Notes: generated from the letters alone by a model not told the origin. Shown: positions 34,915-44,748, numbered from the stretch's first letter. The stretch is 64,000 bases of DNA from an uncultured Alphaproteobacteria bacterium (GCA_958431225.1 OY288107.1:1329501-1393500); one strand, 5' to 3'. Made by a program: numbers and translations.

Positions 34915-35904
34915 ATGCCCGAATCTTCCACCATGCGCCCTTTAACCCGCCCCGATGCTTGTGAAGTCGTGGATTGGCAGTGCCAGCAACCACCACTAGA
35001 TGGGGCGTTTGCCGCCGCTATCGGCAATTTTGACGGCGTGCATTTAGGACACCGCAAATTGATTGCCGGGGCGATGGCACACGGCAAAGGGCTAGCGCCG
35101 GCAGTGATTACCTTTGCCCCGCATCCAAGACGTTATTTTCGCCCCGATGATGCGCCCTTCGCTTTGACCGATGATGCGGATAAATTGGCGCTATTGGCGG
35201 AATTGGGGGTGGAACGTGTCATCCGTTTGCGTTTTGATGATGCTATGCGCGAGACTAGTGCCGAGGATTTTGTCCGTAAAATTCTGCCCGCTTTAGGCGT
35301 GCGCGCGCTTTATGGGGGGGCGGATTTTACTTTTGGTGCCGGGCGTGGGGGCGATATGGCACTGATGCAAAAACTAGGCGGCGGGGTCGGCATTTCCGCG
35401 CATGAAACCGCACTAGAAAACCATCAAAATGCGGTGCTATCGTCAAGCCGTATCCGCCAAGCCATCAGCCAAGGCGATATGCAAGAGGCGCGCGCTATGC
35501 TAGGTCGTCCCTATATTATAAGCGGTGCGGTGATGCACGGCGATAAACGCGGGGCAGGGTTGGGATTCCCTACGGCGAATCTGCTGATGGGGGATTATCA
35601 ACACCCGCCTTTGGGGGTCTATGCGGTGGCGGTGGCTTTCCCCGAACAGCCACAAAATGCCGTTCTAGCAGGCATCGCCAATATCGGCAAACGTCCCAGT
35701 TTTGATGGTGAGGCAGTGCGCCTAGAAGTGCATCTATTCAATTTTGACCGCGAAATTTACGGACAGAGGCTCAATGTATTCTGCCTAAATTTCATCCGGT
35801 CTGAGCATAAGTTTGACAATGTGGATGCGTTAAGGCATCAAATAGCCCAAGATGTGGAAAGCGCCCATGCCTTTCACGCCCAAACAAATGAACTGAGTGT
35901 ATAG
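34915..35904 (+). CDS. ribF: Bifunctional riboflavin kinase / FAD synthetase RibF
   Basis: A 329-residue enzyme that makes FMN from riboflavin and then FAD. The N-terminal adenylyltransferase has IGNFDGVHLGHRKL near residue 36 and the SSSRIRQAI motif near 182. The C-terminal kinase has GDKRGAGLGFPTANL near 210. The ATG at 34915 is preceded by a TTG; there is only a weak ribosome-binding site. It heads the ribF-ileS-lspA order seen in many proteobacteria. Confidence 0.94.
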   Translation: MPESSTMRPLTRPDACEVVDWQCQQPPLDGAFAAAIGNFDGVHLGHRKLIAGAMAHGKGLAPAVITFAPHPRRYFRPDDAPFALTDDADKLALLAELGVERVIRLRFDDAMRETSAEDFVRKILPALGVRALYGGADFTFGAGRGGDMALMQKLGGGVGISAHETALENHQNAVLSSSRIRQAISQGDMQEARAMLGRPYIISGAVMHGDKRGAGLGFPTANLLMGDYQHPPLGVYAVAVAFPEQPQNAVLAGIANIGKRPSFDGEAVRLEVHLFNFDREIYGQRLNVFCLNFIRSEHKFDNVDALRHQIAQDVESAHAFHAQTNELSV

Positions 35905-35906
35905 CA

Positions 35907-38696
35907 ATGAGTGATGACCTAAAAGCCACGGTGTTTTTGCCAAAGACCGATTTCCCCATGCGTGCGGGGCTTCCCGCTATGGAACCCAAAATCCAAGCGC
36001 TTTGGGCGGATATGGATTTCTTCACGCAATTACGCAAACACCGCCAAGGGGCAGAAAAATTTATCCTGCATGACGGACCGCCCTATGCTAACGGGCATCT
36101 GCATATCGGGCATGCGCTCAATAAAATTTTGAAAGATATGGTCAATCGTTTTCAATCGGGGTTGGGCAAGGATGCGAATTATATCCCGGGTTGGGATTGC
36201 CACGGCTTGCCGATTGAATGGAAAATTGAAGAAACCTACCGCAAAAAAGGCAAAGACAAAGACGATGTGCCAATCGTGGAATTCCGCCAAGAATGCCGTG
36301 ATTTTGCCGCGCATTGGGTCGGGGTGCAGTCGGAAGAATTCCAACGTCTAGGCGTAATGGGAAATTGGGCAACGCCGTATCTGACCATGAGCTATCACGC
36401 CGAAGCCGTCATCGCTGGCGAGATTGGCAAATTTTTGATGAATGGCGCGCTTTATCGTGGCTCAAAGCCGGTCATGTGGTCGGCAGTGGAAAAAACTGCC
36501 CTAGCCGAAGCCGAAATAGAATATTTTGACCGCCGTTCCACCACCATCTACGCCAGATTTCCCGTGCGCCAAACCCCGCATGATTCGTTGAAAGACGCAT
36601 CGGTAATCATCTGGACAACAACCCCTTGGACGATGCCCGGCAATCGCGCCACGGCGTATGGGGCGGATATTGCTTACGGGCTTTATGAGGTGGCGGGATG
36701 TGCCGAAAATTCCCTCGCCAGCAAGGGCGAAAAATTAATCCTCGCCGACAATCTAGCCGAGTCCGTAGCAGAGGCTTGCGGCATAACAAAATGCAATCGC
36801 CTAACCGACATTGCCCCCGCTTTATTCAAAGACACGATTTTGGCGCATCCTTTGGCAGATGCGGGCTACCCCCACCACGTGCCAATGCTAGAAGCCGATT
36901 ACGTCACCACCGAACAAGGCACCGGGCTAGTGCATATCGCCCCGGGGCATGGTGCGGAGGATTACGTATTGGGGCTAGCACACGGCATAGAAGTGCCTGA
37001 CACTATCGGCGCAGATGGGCGGGTTTTGGCGCATCTACCGCTTTTTGGCGGCATGAGCGCGCTCAAGGACAACGAGAAAATCGCTGATATTCTGGCAGAA
37101 AAAGGCGGGCTTATCGGGCGCGGCGATGTCACCCATTCCTACCCGCATTCGTGGCGGAGCCATGCGCCATTAATTTTCCGCAACACCCCCCAATGGTTCA
37201 TTTCTATGGAGGAAACAGGCTTGCGCGCCACGGCGTTGGAGGCATTAGGCAAAACGGCTTTTTATCCCCCAAGCGGGCAGGTGCGCCTCACTAGCATGAT
37301 AGAAACCCGCCCCGATTGGTGCATCAGCCGCCAACGCGCATGGGGGATTCCGCTACCGATTTTCGTGCATAAAGAAACCGGCGAGCCATTGCGCGATGAA
37401 AAAGTCATGGCGCGTATCGTTGAAGCCTTTGAAGCCGAGGGCGCGGATGCATGGTTCGCCTCACCCCCCGCACGATTTTTGGGAACGGACAGGGCGGCAG
37501 ATGATTACGAACAGGTGACGGATATTGTCGATGTGTGGTTCGATTCGGGCTCAACCCACGCCTTCCTTTTAGAAGAAAACCCCGAGATGTCATGGCCGGC
37601 GGATATGTATTTAGAAGGTTCGGACCAACATAGGGGTTGGTTTCATTCCTCACTATTAGAGGCGTGCGGCACCCGCGGGACCGCCCCCTATAAAGCGGTG
37701 CTGACGCATGGTTTTGTTTTGGATGAGGCGGGGCGCAAAATGTCAAAATCCTTGGGCAACACCATCACCCCGCAACAAGTCATTGAACAAAACGGCGCCG
37801 ATATTCTGCGCCTATGGGTGGCGAGTTCGGATTACTATGACGATTTACGCATCGGCAAAGAAATCATCCAACGCCAAGTCGACCGCTATCGGCGTCTGCG
37901 CAATACATTGCGCTATCTATTAGGCAGTCTGCAAGGATTTGAGGAGCGCGAAAAATTGGATTATGCGGACATGCCACCCCTTGAAAAATGGGTGTTGATG
38001 CGCCTATCCGAATTGGATGAAGCGATCAGCACCGCCGCCGCCCAACACGACTATCACCAAATTTTCACCATGTTGCACCATTTCTGCAATAGCGACCTGT
38101 CGGCGTTTTATTTTGATATTCGTAAAGACGTGCTGTATTGCGGGGCGGTGGATGCGTTAGAACGGCGGGCGTGTCGGACGGTGATGGATTTGCTGTTTGA
38201 TAGTTTGGCGATATGGTTCGCACCGATTCTATGTTTCACGGCAGAAGAGGCATGGCAGACCCGCTATCCCAACCCCAAAGATTCGGTGCATTTCCGCACC
38301 TTCCCCAAATTTGACAAAGCATGGCAAGACCTAGAATCCAGCGCGAAATGGAAAATAATCCGCCTAGCCCGAGAAGCCGTCAATGGCGCATTAGAAAAAG
38401 CCCGCGAAAACGGCATGATAAAATCATCCCTGCAAGCCTGCCCAACCCTTTACGCCCCGCAACAGGTGGTGGATGCGTTCAAAGGTTTAGATGCGGCGGA
38501 ATTATTTATCACTTCGGGCGCAAATCTAGTAGTCGGCACCCCGCCATCAGAAGCACATTGCACTGATGATGCCATGGGCGTGGTGGTGGAACTAGCCCAA
38601 GGCGCACGTTGCGACCGCTGTTGGAAAATGCAAGCCGTGAGGCAACACGCCACCCATGCGCTTTGCCAGAGGTGCTATGATGTCGTTTCTAGCTAG
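35907..38696 (+). CDS. ileS: Isoleucyl-tRNA synthetase
   Basis: Class I synthetase of 929 residues, full length. The HIGH motif is in DGPPYANGHLHIGHAL near residue 52, the editing domain carries TTTPWTMPGNRA near 233, and KMSKS is in GRKMSKSLGNTITP near 612. The C-terminal zinc motif CDRCWKM...CQRCYDV is complete. It begins two bases after the ribF stop and overlaps lspA by 17 bases. Confidence 0.98.
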   Translation: MSDDLKATVFLPKTDFPMRAGLPAMEPKIQALWADMDFFTQLRKHRQGAEKFILHDGPPYANGHLHIGHALNKILKDMVNRFQSGLGKDANYIPGWDCHGLPIEWKIEETYRKKGKDKDDVPIVEFRQECRDFAAHWVGVQSEEFQRLGVMGNWATPYLTMSYHAEAVIAGEIGKFLMNGALYRGSKPVMWSAVEKTALAEAEIEYFDRRSTTIYARFPVRQTPHDSLKDASVIIWTTTPWTMPGNRATAYGADIAYGLYEVAGCAENSLASKGEKLILADNLAESVAEACGITKCNRLTDIAPALFKDTILAHPLADAGYPHHVPMLEADYVTTEQGTGLVHIAPGHGAEDYVLGLAHGIEVPDTIGADGRVLAHLPLFGGMSALKDNEKIADILAEKGGLIGRGDVTHSYPHSWRSHAPLIFRNTPQWFISMEETGLRATALEALGKTAFYPPSGQVRLTSMIETRPDWCISRQRAWGIPLPIFVHKETGEPLRDEKVMARIVEAFEAEGADAWFASPPARFLGTDRAADDYEQVTDIVDVWFDSGSTHAFLLEENPEMSWPADMYLEGSDQHRGWFHSSLLEACGTRGTAPYKAVLTHGFVLDEAGRKMSKSLGNTITPQQVIEQNGADILRLWVASSDYYDDLRIGKEIIQRQVDRYRRLRNTLRYLLGSLQGFEEREKLDYADMPPLEKWVLMRLSELDEAISTAAAQHDYHQIFTMLHHFCNSDLSAFYFDIRKDVLYCGAVDALERRACRTVMDLLFDSLAIWFAPILCFTAEEAWQTRYPNPKDSVHFRTFPKFDKAWQDLESSAKWKIIRLAREAVNGALEKARENGMIKSSLQACPTLYAPQQVVDAFKGLDAAELFITSGANLVVGTPPSEAHCTDDAMGVVVELAQGARCDRCWKMQAVRQHATHALCQRCYDVVSS

Positions 38697-39171
38697 ATAT
38701 TGGCGCGAAATTGCCGTGTTCACCGGCGGGTTGGCGTTGGACCAAGCGAGCAAAATCATCATGCACGCCTTAATTTTCAACCCCCCCCGCCAAATCGTGC
38801 TTCTGCCATTTTTGAATTTCAGCCCCGCCTATAATACCGGTGTCAGTTTCGGGCTTTTCGGCGGCAGTGGTGAGGCGGTGCGGATTGCCTTGACGCTATT
38901 TGCCATTGCCGTAGCGGCAGCTTTGCCGTATATTTCACGCGAATGGTTGCCAATCCCCCGCTATGGTGCCATCATGTTGGCAAGCGGTGCGCTCGGCAAT
39001 GCGATTGACCGCATCTATCTAGGTAAGGTGATTGATTTTATTGATGTGCATGTGGCGGGGTGGCATTGGCCAGCGTTTAATGTGGCGGATAGTTTTATTG
39101 TTGTCGGGGTTGCTATGATTATTCTCAGCACATGGTTACATGGTGATGGACGAAAGGGGAATACGAAATGA
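38680..39171 (+). CDS. lspA: Lipoprotein signal peptidase LspA
   Basis: Inner-membrane aspartyl protease of 163 residues, with four membrane segments, that cleaves the signal peptide of prolipoproteins. The two catalytic aspartates are in GNAIDRIYLGKVIDFIDVH near residue 107 and AFNVADSFIVVGV near 133. The ATG at 38680 has AGAGG at 6 bases and is preferred over the ATG three bases upstream. The next gene codes for a lipoprotein, a probable substrate. Confidence 0.95.
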   Translation: MSFLARYWREIAVFTGGLALDQASKIIMHALIFNPPRQIVLLPFLNFSPAYNTGVSFGLFGGSGEAVRIALTLFAIAVAAALPYISREWLPIPRYGAIMLASGALGNAIDRIYLGKVIDFIDVHVAGWHWPAFNVADSFIVVGVAMIILSTWLHGDGRKGNTK

Positions 39172-39701
39172 TGATGACGGCACAAAAAGCATGGATTGGC
39201 GTGTTGCTATTGGCGGCGTTGGCGCTCACGGCGTGTAGCGGCGGCAATGCCCTTAACGGCAGAAAAACCTCCCCCGATGCCTTTGAGGTGGTGGTGCGTC
39301 CGCCTTTGACTTTGCCGCCGAATTTTGCCGTGCGTCCCAATGCTGATGGCGGTGATGATATTGCCCCCCCACCTAGCGTTATAGAGGCGGTGGAACAAGC
39401 CGAGCAAGTATTAGGCACGACCCCTACCCAAACCGCTAGCGATTTTGATGCGCTATTCGGCACGCACCGCATCGTGCCGAATATCCGCAGGCTGATTGAT
39501 GAAGAAACTTTGGGGCTTCAACTGGATAGCCGTATTCCGATTCAGGAACTTTTCGGCGGCGCACCTGAAATCGGCCCCGATTTAGATGCCGGGCGTGAAG
39601 CCTATCGCATCCGCCGTGCCATCATTGACGGCAAGCCCCTCACCGACACGCCGAGCGTTGGTTTTGATCCGATTTCCCGCGAATCAATCAGCCTTGAATG
39701 A
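39168..39701 (+). CDS. DUF3035 lipoprotein (BamF-like)
   Basis: A 177-residue lipoprotein. The signal peptide ends in the lipobox LTAC (cysteine near residue 23). Next comes the family stretch PDAFEVVVRPPLTLPPNF near residue 35, typical of DUF3035. In alphaproteobacteria a DUF3035 member has been described as BamF, a component of the outer-membrane protein assembly complex; whether this one does the same is inference. It overlaps lspA by ATGA. A C-terminal segment of charged residues follows. Confidence 0.82.
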   Translation: MMMTAQKAWIGVLLLAALALTACSGGNALNGRKTSPDAFEVVVRPPLTLPPNFAVRPNADGGDDIAPPPSVIEAVEQAEQVLGTTPTQTASDFDALFGTHRIVPNIRRLIDEETLGLQLDSRIPIQELFGGAPEIGPDLDAGREAYRIRRAIIDGKPLTDTPSVGFDPISRESISLE

Positions 39702-39716
39702 TGCGCCTCTGAAGTG

Positions 39717-41552
39717 ATGCCAATGATAAGGGTGCTTCCTGACCACATCATCAACCAAATCGCCGCCGGCGAGGTGGTGGAACGCCCGGCGAGTGCGGTC
39801 AAAGAATTGGTAGAAAACGCCATTGATGCCGGGGCAACACGCATTGAGGTGGCGCTTGCGGATGGTGGGCGAAAGATGCTGGCGGTGGATGATGATGGGG
39901 CGGGGATGGATGCGGATGCGCTCAAATTGGCGGTGCAACGCCATGCGACCTCCAAAATTTCCGGCGATGATATTATGGCGCTTCACCATCTAGGGTTTCG
40001 CGGTGAGGCACTGCCCTCTATCGGCTCGGTGAGTCGTATGACGATTACTAGTCGTGGCGCACAAGACGCGCATGGCTGGGTGTTGGTGGTGGAACACAGC
40101 AAATTGGGCGCGATGCGCCCGGCTTCACGGCAAAAAGGCACGCGGGTGGTGGTGGAAGATTTATTCGCATCCGTGCCAGCGCGCTTAAAATTCCTCAAAA
40201 CCGACCGCACCGAAACCGCACAAGTGCTGGATATTGTGCGGCGCATCAGCATGGCGCATCCGCATATTGGCTTTGCGGTGAGCGATAGCGGACGCCAGAG
40301 TATGAACCTGCCCCCGCGTGACAAAAATGATTCAAGGGGGGACGATTTAAGGGGGCGCATCCGTGATGCTATGGGGGCGGATTTTGCCGATGATGCGCTT
40401 GCCATTGATGCCAAGCGTGATGCGGCGGCACTAACGGGATTGGTGGGCTTGCCGAGTTTTCATAAATCTACTGCTACGGCGATTCATCTTTATGTCAATG
40501 GGCGGGCGGTGCGCGACCGCGTTTTGGTGGGTGCCGTGCGCGCGGCGTATGCCGATACTCTGCCGCGAGGACGGCATCCGGTGGTGGTGCTTTTCATCAC
40601 GCTCCCCCCTGAAGATGTGGATGTCAATGTGCATCCCGCCAAGGCAGAGGTGCGGTTTCGTGATGCCGCGCTGATTCGCTCATTGATTATCAATGCCTTG
40701 CGTGAGGTGATAGGTATAGCGCCGGTGAGTGGCGGGCATCTATCGCGCCAAGCCTTAAATATGGGGCGGCGTTTTGGCGGCGGGGGCAGTGGTAGTAGTG
40801 GGGGCATTGATTGGCAAGCCCCCCAACATTATCAACAGCATTACCACCAACCGCTACCCATGCACGACGCCCCGCCCGATGCGCGCCAAGCCGGGGAACA
40901 ACACGCAGAATTCAACCCCGACACAGCCCCAAACCAAGATTCCGGGCAACCGCCAGAAATAGTCGCCGCGGATTACCCGCTTGGTGCGGCGAAAGCACAA
41001 CTGCATAAAACCTATATTATTGCCGAAACCGCCGAGGGCATCGTGCTGATAGACCAACACGCTGCCCATGAACGTTTGGTGTTGGAACGCATCAAGGCAG
41101 AACACGCAGGCGGGTCGGTGGAACGGCAGATTCTGTTAGTGCCTGAGGTGGTGGAGGTGGATGCGGCGGGGTTGGCGGTGTTGCTAGAACACACGGAAAT
41201 GTTGGCAAAGCGCGGTTTGGTGTTAGAAGCCTTTGGCGACGGTGCGCTATTGGTGCGCGAAGTGCCAGCGATTTTGGGGCAGTTTGATATGCAACGGCTC
41301 GTGCGCGACACCGCCGAAGAATTGCTTGAAAGCGATGACAGCAAAAATTTAGAAGACCGCATCAATCACGTGTGGGCGACGATTTCGTGCTATGGTTCGG
41401 TGCGGGCGGGGCGTGTGCTTAATGCCAGCGAGATGAACGCGCTCCTGCGTGATATGGAAGCCACCCCACGTTCAGGGCAATGCAATCACGGACGCCCAAC
41501 TTTCGTCACGCTGAGCCTGCACGATATTGAAACCCTATTCCGCCGCCGTTAG
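39717..41552 (+). CDS. mutL: DNA mismatch repair protein MutL
   Basis: A 611-residue MutL. The GHKL ATPase motifs are QIAAGEVVERPASAVKELVENAIDAGA near residue 9 (several motifs in one block), DDDGAGMD and LGFRGEALPSI. A Gly/Ser/Gln/His-rich linker (about 350-415) joins the C-terminal dimerisation domain. That domain has DQHAAHERLVLE near 445, the metal-binding endonuclease motif DQHA(X)2E(X)4E, and QCNHGRP near 590. It is therefore predicted to be a nicking MutL, as in bacteria without MutH. The ATG at 39717 or 39723 is possible. Confidence 0.95.
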   Translation: MPMIRVLPDHIINQIAAGEVVERPASAVKELVENAIDAGATRIEVALADGGRKMLAVDDDGAGMDADALKLAVQRHATSKISGDDIMALHHLGFRGEALPSIGSVSRMTITSRGAQDAHGWVLVVEHSKLGAMRPASRQKGTRVVVEDLFASVPARLKFLKTDRTETAQVLDIVRRISMAHPHIGFAVSDSGRQSMNLPPRDKNDSRGDDLRGRIRDAMGADFADDALAIDAKRDAAALTGLVGLPSFHKSTATAIHLYVNGRAVRDRVLVGAVRAAYADTLPRGRHPVVVLFITLPPEDVDVNVHPAKAEVRFRDAALIRSLIINALREVIGIAPVSGGHLSRQALNMGRRFGGGGSGSSGGIDWQAPQHYQQHYHQPLPMHDAPPDARQAGEQHAEFNPDTAPNQDSGQPPEIVAADYPLGAAKAQLHKTYIIAETAEGIVLIDQHAAHERLVLERIKAEHAGGSVERQILLVPEVVEVDAAGLAVLLEHTEMLAKRGLVLEAFGDGALLVREVPAILGQFDMQRLVRDTAEELLESDDSKNLEDRINHVWATISCYGSVRAGRVLNASEMNALLRDMEATPRSGQCNHGRPTFVTLSLHDIETLFRRR

Positions 41553-41562
41553 ATTTTACCCA

Positions 41563-42120
41563 CTAGAATTTGCGTAGGAATGCGATTCCCGCGCGCCCAA
41601 TTTTGCGCATCTCCAAAAAATTCCAGCCGTCAGGGGTGGCAAGAGACAGGCGCGAATCATGTTCAATTATGGCAAGGGCTTGCGGGGCAATAGCACCGGC
41701 TTTATCAAGGTTCAGTAATGCGCGCATGGCAAAATCACTTTCGCGCCAAGGCGGGTCAAGGAACAGCACCCCCGCCTTACCGTGATTCCAGCGTATCGTT
41801 TTAGTCAAATCAGCATTGATAATCGTGCAATCCGCATCCGCGCCTAAATGCGCGATATTGCGGGTGATGGCGCGGATAGATGCGGCGGCGTTATCAATAA
41901 AAATGACGGATTCTGCCCCCCGCGACCACGCCTCCAACCCCCACGCCCCGCTACCGGCAAAGCCATCAATCATCAAGGGCGCCTCCCGCCAAGCGCCATA
42001 ACGCCCGCCGTCAAGAATGTTAAAAATACTCTCGCGGGTGCGGTCTGTGGTGGGGCGGGTGGCTTGGCTAGGCGGGGCGGTGAGTTTTGCCCGGCGTTTT
42101 TTTCCGCTTATGATTCGCAT
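41563..42120 (-). CDS. rsmD: 16S rRNA (guanine966-N2)-methyltransferase RsmD
   Basis: A 185-residue methylase of the small ribosomal subunit. It begins MRIISGKKRRAKL and has RPTTDRTRESIFNIL, the SAM site DGFAGSGAWGLEAWSRGA near residue 52 and the catalytic DPPW (most relatives have DPPY). GAGG sits before the ATG. Its first 53 bases lie inside the 3' end of the upstream pseudouridine synthase gene, an unusually long overlap. Confidence 0.93.
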   Translation of the reverse strand: MRIISGKKRRAKLTAPPSQATRPTTDRTRESIFNILDGGRYGAWREAPLMIDGFAGSGAWGLEAWSRGAESVIFIDNAAASIRAITRNIAHLGADADCTIINADLTKTIRWNHGKAGVLFLDPPWRESDFAMRALLNLDKAGAIAPQALAIIEHDSRLSLATPDGWNFLEMRKIGRAGIAFLRKF

Positions 42121-42907
42121 GTTTTGCCTCGGTTGTGTTGAATCCTAATTGGTCGCGCAAGATGGCGGGTTTGACCTCCAACATAGTAGATTCCTCCAAG
42201 CGCGCCAGCGTGAACGGGCCAAAAGACGTGCGGATAAGACGGCTAACCTCATAGCCAAAATGCCGCATCAAATTCCGAATCTCGCGGTTTTTGCCTTCGC
42301 TGAGGGCGAGGCTAATCCACGCATTGCTAGTGCTTTGGCGGTCAAGGGAAGCGACCACCGGACGATAGCGGATGCCGTCAATGGTGATGCCTTGCCCTAG
42401 TGCTTTAAGATGTTCGGCTTGCACCTGCCCCCGCACCCGCACCCGATATTTGCGCGTCCAGCCCGTTGCGGGCAATTCCAAATAGCGCGCCAACACGCCA
42501 CTATTGGTGAGCAAAAGCAAGCCTTCGGAATCCAAATCAAGCCGTCCAACACTAATCAGGCGCGGGAGGGTATCGCTGTATTTCTCGCGGATGGCATCAA
42601 AAATAGTCGCACGATTTTTCTCATCGCGGTGGCTCACGACAAGCCCGCGCGGTTTGTAATAACGCCATAGGCGCGGGGGGGCGATTTGCGGCAAGACCTT
42701 ATCATCAACGCTGATATTATCCGATGCGCCCACATTGATGGCGGGGCTAGTTTGCAATGCGCCATTGATTTTGACCCGCCCTGCGCCAATCCATGCTTCG
42801 GCTTGACGCCGCGAACATAGCCCCGCCCCGGCGATGCGTTTGGCTAAACGTTCGGGGGCGGTGTTGGCGGTAAATAATGCCGTGAGGTTTTGCTTGGCAT
42901 CGGTCAT
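42068..42907 (-). CDS. 23S/16S rRNA pseudouridine synthase, RsuA/RluB/E/F family
   Basis: A 279-residue enzyme with an N-terminal S4 RNA-binding domain (RLAKRIAGAGLCSRRQAEAWI) and the catalytic RsuA-type block GRLDLDSEGLLLLTN, with the nucleophilic aspartate, near residue 122. GKNREIRNLMRHFG follows near 215. RluB (23S U2605) is the likeliest match because of the single S4 domain and size. The tail is basic (KRKKTPGKTHRPA) and is encoded by bases that are also the start of rsmD. The ATG at 42907 is preferred to 42958, which overlaps tadA. Confidence 0.88.
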   Translation of the reverse strand: MTDAKQNLTALFTANTAPERLAKRIAGAGLCSRRQAEAWIGAGRVKINGALQTSPAINVGASDNISVDDKVLPQIAPPRLWRYYKPRGLVVSHRDEKNRATIFDAIREKYSDTLPRLISVGRLDLDSEGLLLLTNSGVLARYLELPATGWTRKYRVRVRGQVQAEHLKALGQGITIDGIRYRPVVASLDRQSTSNAWISLALSEGKNREIRNLMRHFGYEVSRLIRTSFGPFTLARLEESTMLEVKPAILRDQLGFNTTEAKHANHKRKKTPGKTHRPA

Positions 42908-42944
42908 AGCCCACAAAGCATAGCCGAAAAGGCAAAAATATGCG

Positions 42945-43430
42945 ATGTTATTCGCCATGAAGGGCGCGAATGAAAATCATTATGCAAATCACATGCCAAC
43001 GGCTTTAGCGGCGGCGGCGGATGCGATGGCGGCGGGCGAAGTGCCGGTGGGTGCCGTCGTGGTGGCGGCGGATGGGCGCATTGTCGCGGTGGCAGAAAAC
43101 CAAATGCACCGCAGCAAAGACCCAACCGCCCATGCCGAGATGTTGGCTTTGCGTGAGGCGTGTCGTGTGTTGGATGCTTCGCGCCTTGAGGATTGCGATT
43201 TATGGGTGACGTTAGAACCCTGTGCCATGTGCGCCGGCGCCATTGCTCACGCTAGAATCAGACGCCTCTATTTCGCGGCGTTGGATGAAAAATCAGGGGG
43301 CGTATTGCATGGCGCAAAAGTATTTCAGCACCCCCAATGCCACCACAGACCCGAAATTTATGATGGCATCATGGCAGACGAAGCAAGCCAATTATTAAAA
43401 CAATTTTTCGCCGAAAGACGCCAGAAATAG
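42945..43430 (+). CDS. tadA: tRNA-specific adenosine deaminase TadA
   Basis: Zinc-dependent deaminase converting A34 to inosine in tRNA(Arg). The catalytic motif PTAHAEMLALREA near residue 61 has the zinc His and catalytic Glu, and LEPCAMCAGAIAHARI near 90 has the two zinc cysteines. The protein has up to 161 residues; ATG codons at 42957 and 42993 are alternative starts because the first 16 residues do not resemble the family. It diverges from the pseudouridine synthase gene and converges on purD. Confidence 0.92.
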   Translation: MLFAMKGANENHYANHMPTALAAAADAMAAGEVPVGAVVVAADGRIVAVAENQMHRSKDPTAHAEMLALREACRVLDASRLEDCDLWVTLEPCAMCAGAIAHARIRRLYFAALDEKSGGVLHGAKVFQHPQCHHRPEIYDGIMADEASQLLKQFFAERRQK

Positions 43431-43437
43431 CCGTTAA

Positions 43438-44685
43438 TTACCCGCCAATATCGCGCCGATAAAATACCCCATCCCAAGCAATCGTGCCAACGCGCGCATA
43501 GGCATTTTTTCGCGCTTCGGTTTGATTCGCGCCCAGCCCCGTCACCGCCAAAACCCGCCCGCCACTCGCAATAATATCCGCCCCCGCTTGCGTTGTGCCA
43601 GCGTGAAAGACCAGCGTATTGGGTGCGGATTCCGCAAGCCCGTTTATCACCGCCCCGCTAACCGCTTTTTCCGGATAGCCCTGATTCGCCATAACCACCA
43701 CTACGGCTACATTATCTTGCAAGGATAGCGATGTTTTTTCCAGATTGCCCCCGAGATTACCTTGCGAAGCATCGCGCATGGCGGCGAGCAAATCCCCCTC
43801 AATGCGTGGCAGAATCGCTTGGGCTTCGGGGTCGCCGAAGCGGCAGTTGAATTCAATCACCTTAATGCCGTCCGCCGTCAGCATCAGCCCCGCATAAAGA
43901 AACCCCTGATACGGCATGGATTCCGCACGCATTCCGGCGATGGTTTTTTCCACCACCTCACGCCAAGCCTCCTCCGTTAATTCCGCGGTCAGGGCAGGGG
44001 CGGGCGATACGGCACCCATGCCCCCGGTATTCGCACCCTTATCGCCATCATAAGCGCGTTTGTAATCTTGCGCCGTGCCGATAAACACCGCATTGGTGCC
44101 ATCGGCAATAGCAAAAAGCGACGCCTCAACCCCGCTAATACGCTCCTCAATCACAACCCCCGCCCCGTCCTCATCCGTCAGCAGAGTGTTGATGGCGGCG
44201 ATAGTTTCGGCTTTGTCATCGGCAACAATCACGCCCTTCCCCGCCGCCAGCCCATCGGCTTTGACCACGTGTGCGGCATCGGTGTGGTTTTCAACATAGG
44301 CGATAGCATCAGCGCGTTTGCGGAAATGCCGCCAAGCCGGTTGCGGGATGTTATGGCGGTCGCAAAATTCGCGCGCAAAAGCCTTAGAGCCTTCAAGCAT
44401 CGCCGCGCGTTGGCTAGCTCCAAACACCGCCACCCCCGCCGCGCCTAGCCTATCCGCCAAGCCATCCACCAAAGGCGCTTCCGGACCTATCACCACCAAA
44501 TCCACGCCCTCAATTTCAATGGCATCAAATAACGCAGATTCATCCGCGCAATCAAGACAGCGCGCATATTCCGCAATGCCCGCATTGCCGGGATGCGCCA
44601 GCAATTCATCAAGCAAGGGCGACCGCGCAATAGCCGCCGCCAAAGCATGTTCCCGCCCACCGCTACCGATTAAAAGCACTTTCAT
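43438..44685 (-). CDS. purD: Phosphoribosylamine-glycine ligase PurD
   Basis: Purine pathway ATP-grasp enzyme of 415 residues. It begins MKVLLIGSGGREHALA, has IGPEAPLVDGLAD near residue 75, KADGLAAGKGVIVAD near 145 and NCRFGDPEAQAILPR near 285, all conserved in PurD. The ATG at 44685 fits the family start; the frame extends eight residues more. AAGGG lies about 10 bases upstream. The gene diverges from xseA. Confidence 0.96.
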   Translation of the reverse strand: MKVLLIGSGGREHALAAAIARSPLLDELLAHPGNAGIAEYARCLDCADESALFDAIEIEGVDLVVIGPEAPLVDGLADRLGAAGVAVFGASQRAAMLEGSKAFAREFCDRHNIPQPAWRHFRKRADAIAYVENHTDAAHVVKADGLAAGKGVIVADDKAETIAAINTLLTDEDGAGVVIEERISGVEASLFAIADGTNAVFIGTAQDYKRAYDGDKGANTGGMGAVSPAPALTAELTEEAWREVVEKTIAGMRAESMPYQGFLYAGLMLTADGIKVIEFNCRFGDPEAQAILPRIEGDLLAAMRDASQGNLGGNLEKTSLSLQDNVAVVVVMANQGYPEKAVSGAVINGLAESAPNTLVFHAGTTQAGADIIASGGRVLAVTGLGANQTEARKNAYARVGTIAWDGVFYRRDIGG

Positions 44686-44713
44686 TTTATCGCACCCTTT
44701 CCGCATCAAGTTG

Positions 44714-44743
44714 TTGGCACTGCATCCGCGACTATGGCATAAT
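44714..44743 (+). promoter_or_regulatory. Promoter-like sequence ending five bases before the xseA ATG
   Basis: TTGGCA (44714-44719), an 18-base spacer and CATAAT (44738-44743) are followed by ACGGC and the ATG at 44749. The expected transcription start is at or within a base or two of the ATG, so the xseA message may be leaderless. No Shine-Dalgarno sequence is present, which agrees with that reading. Confidence 0.45.
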
Positions 44744-44748
44744 ACGGC

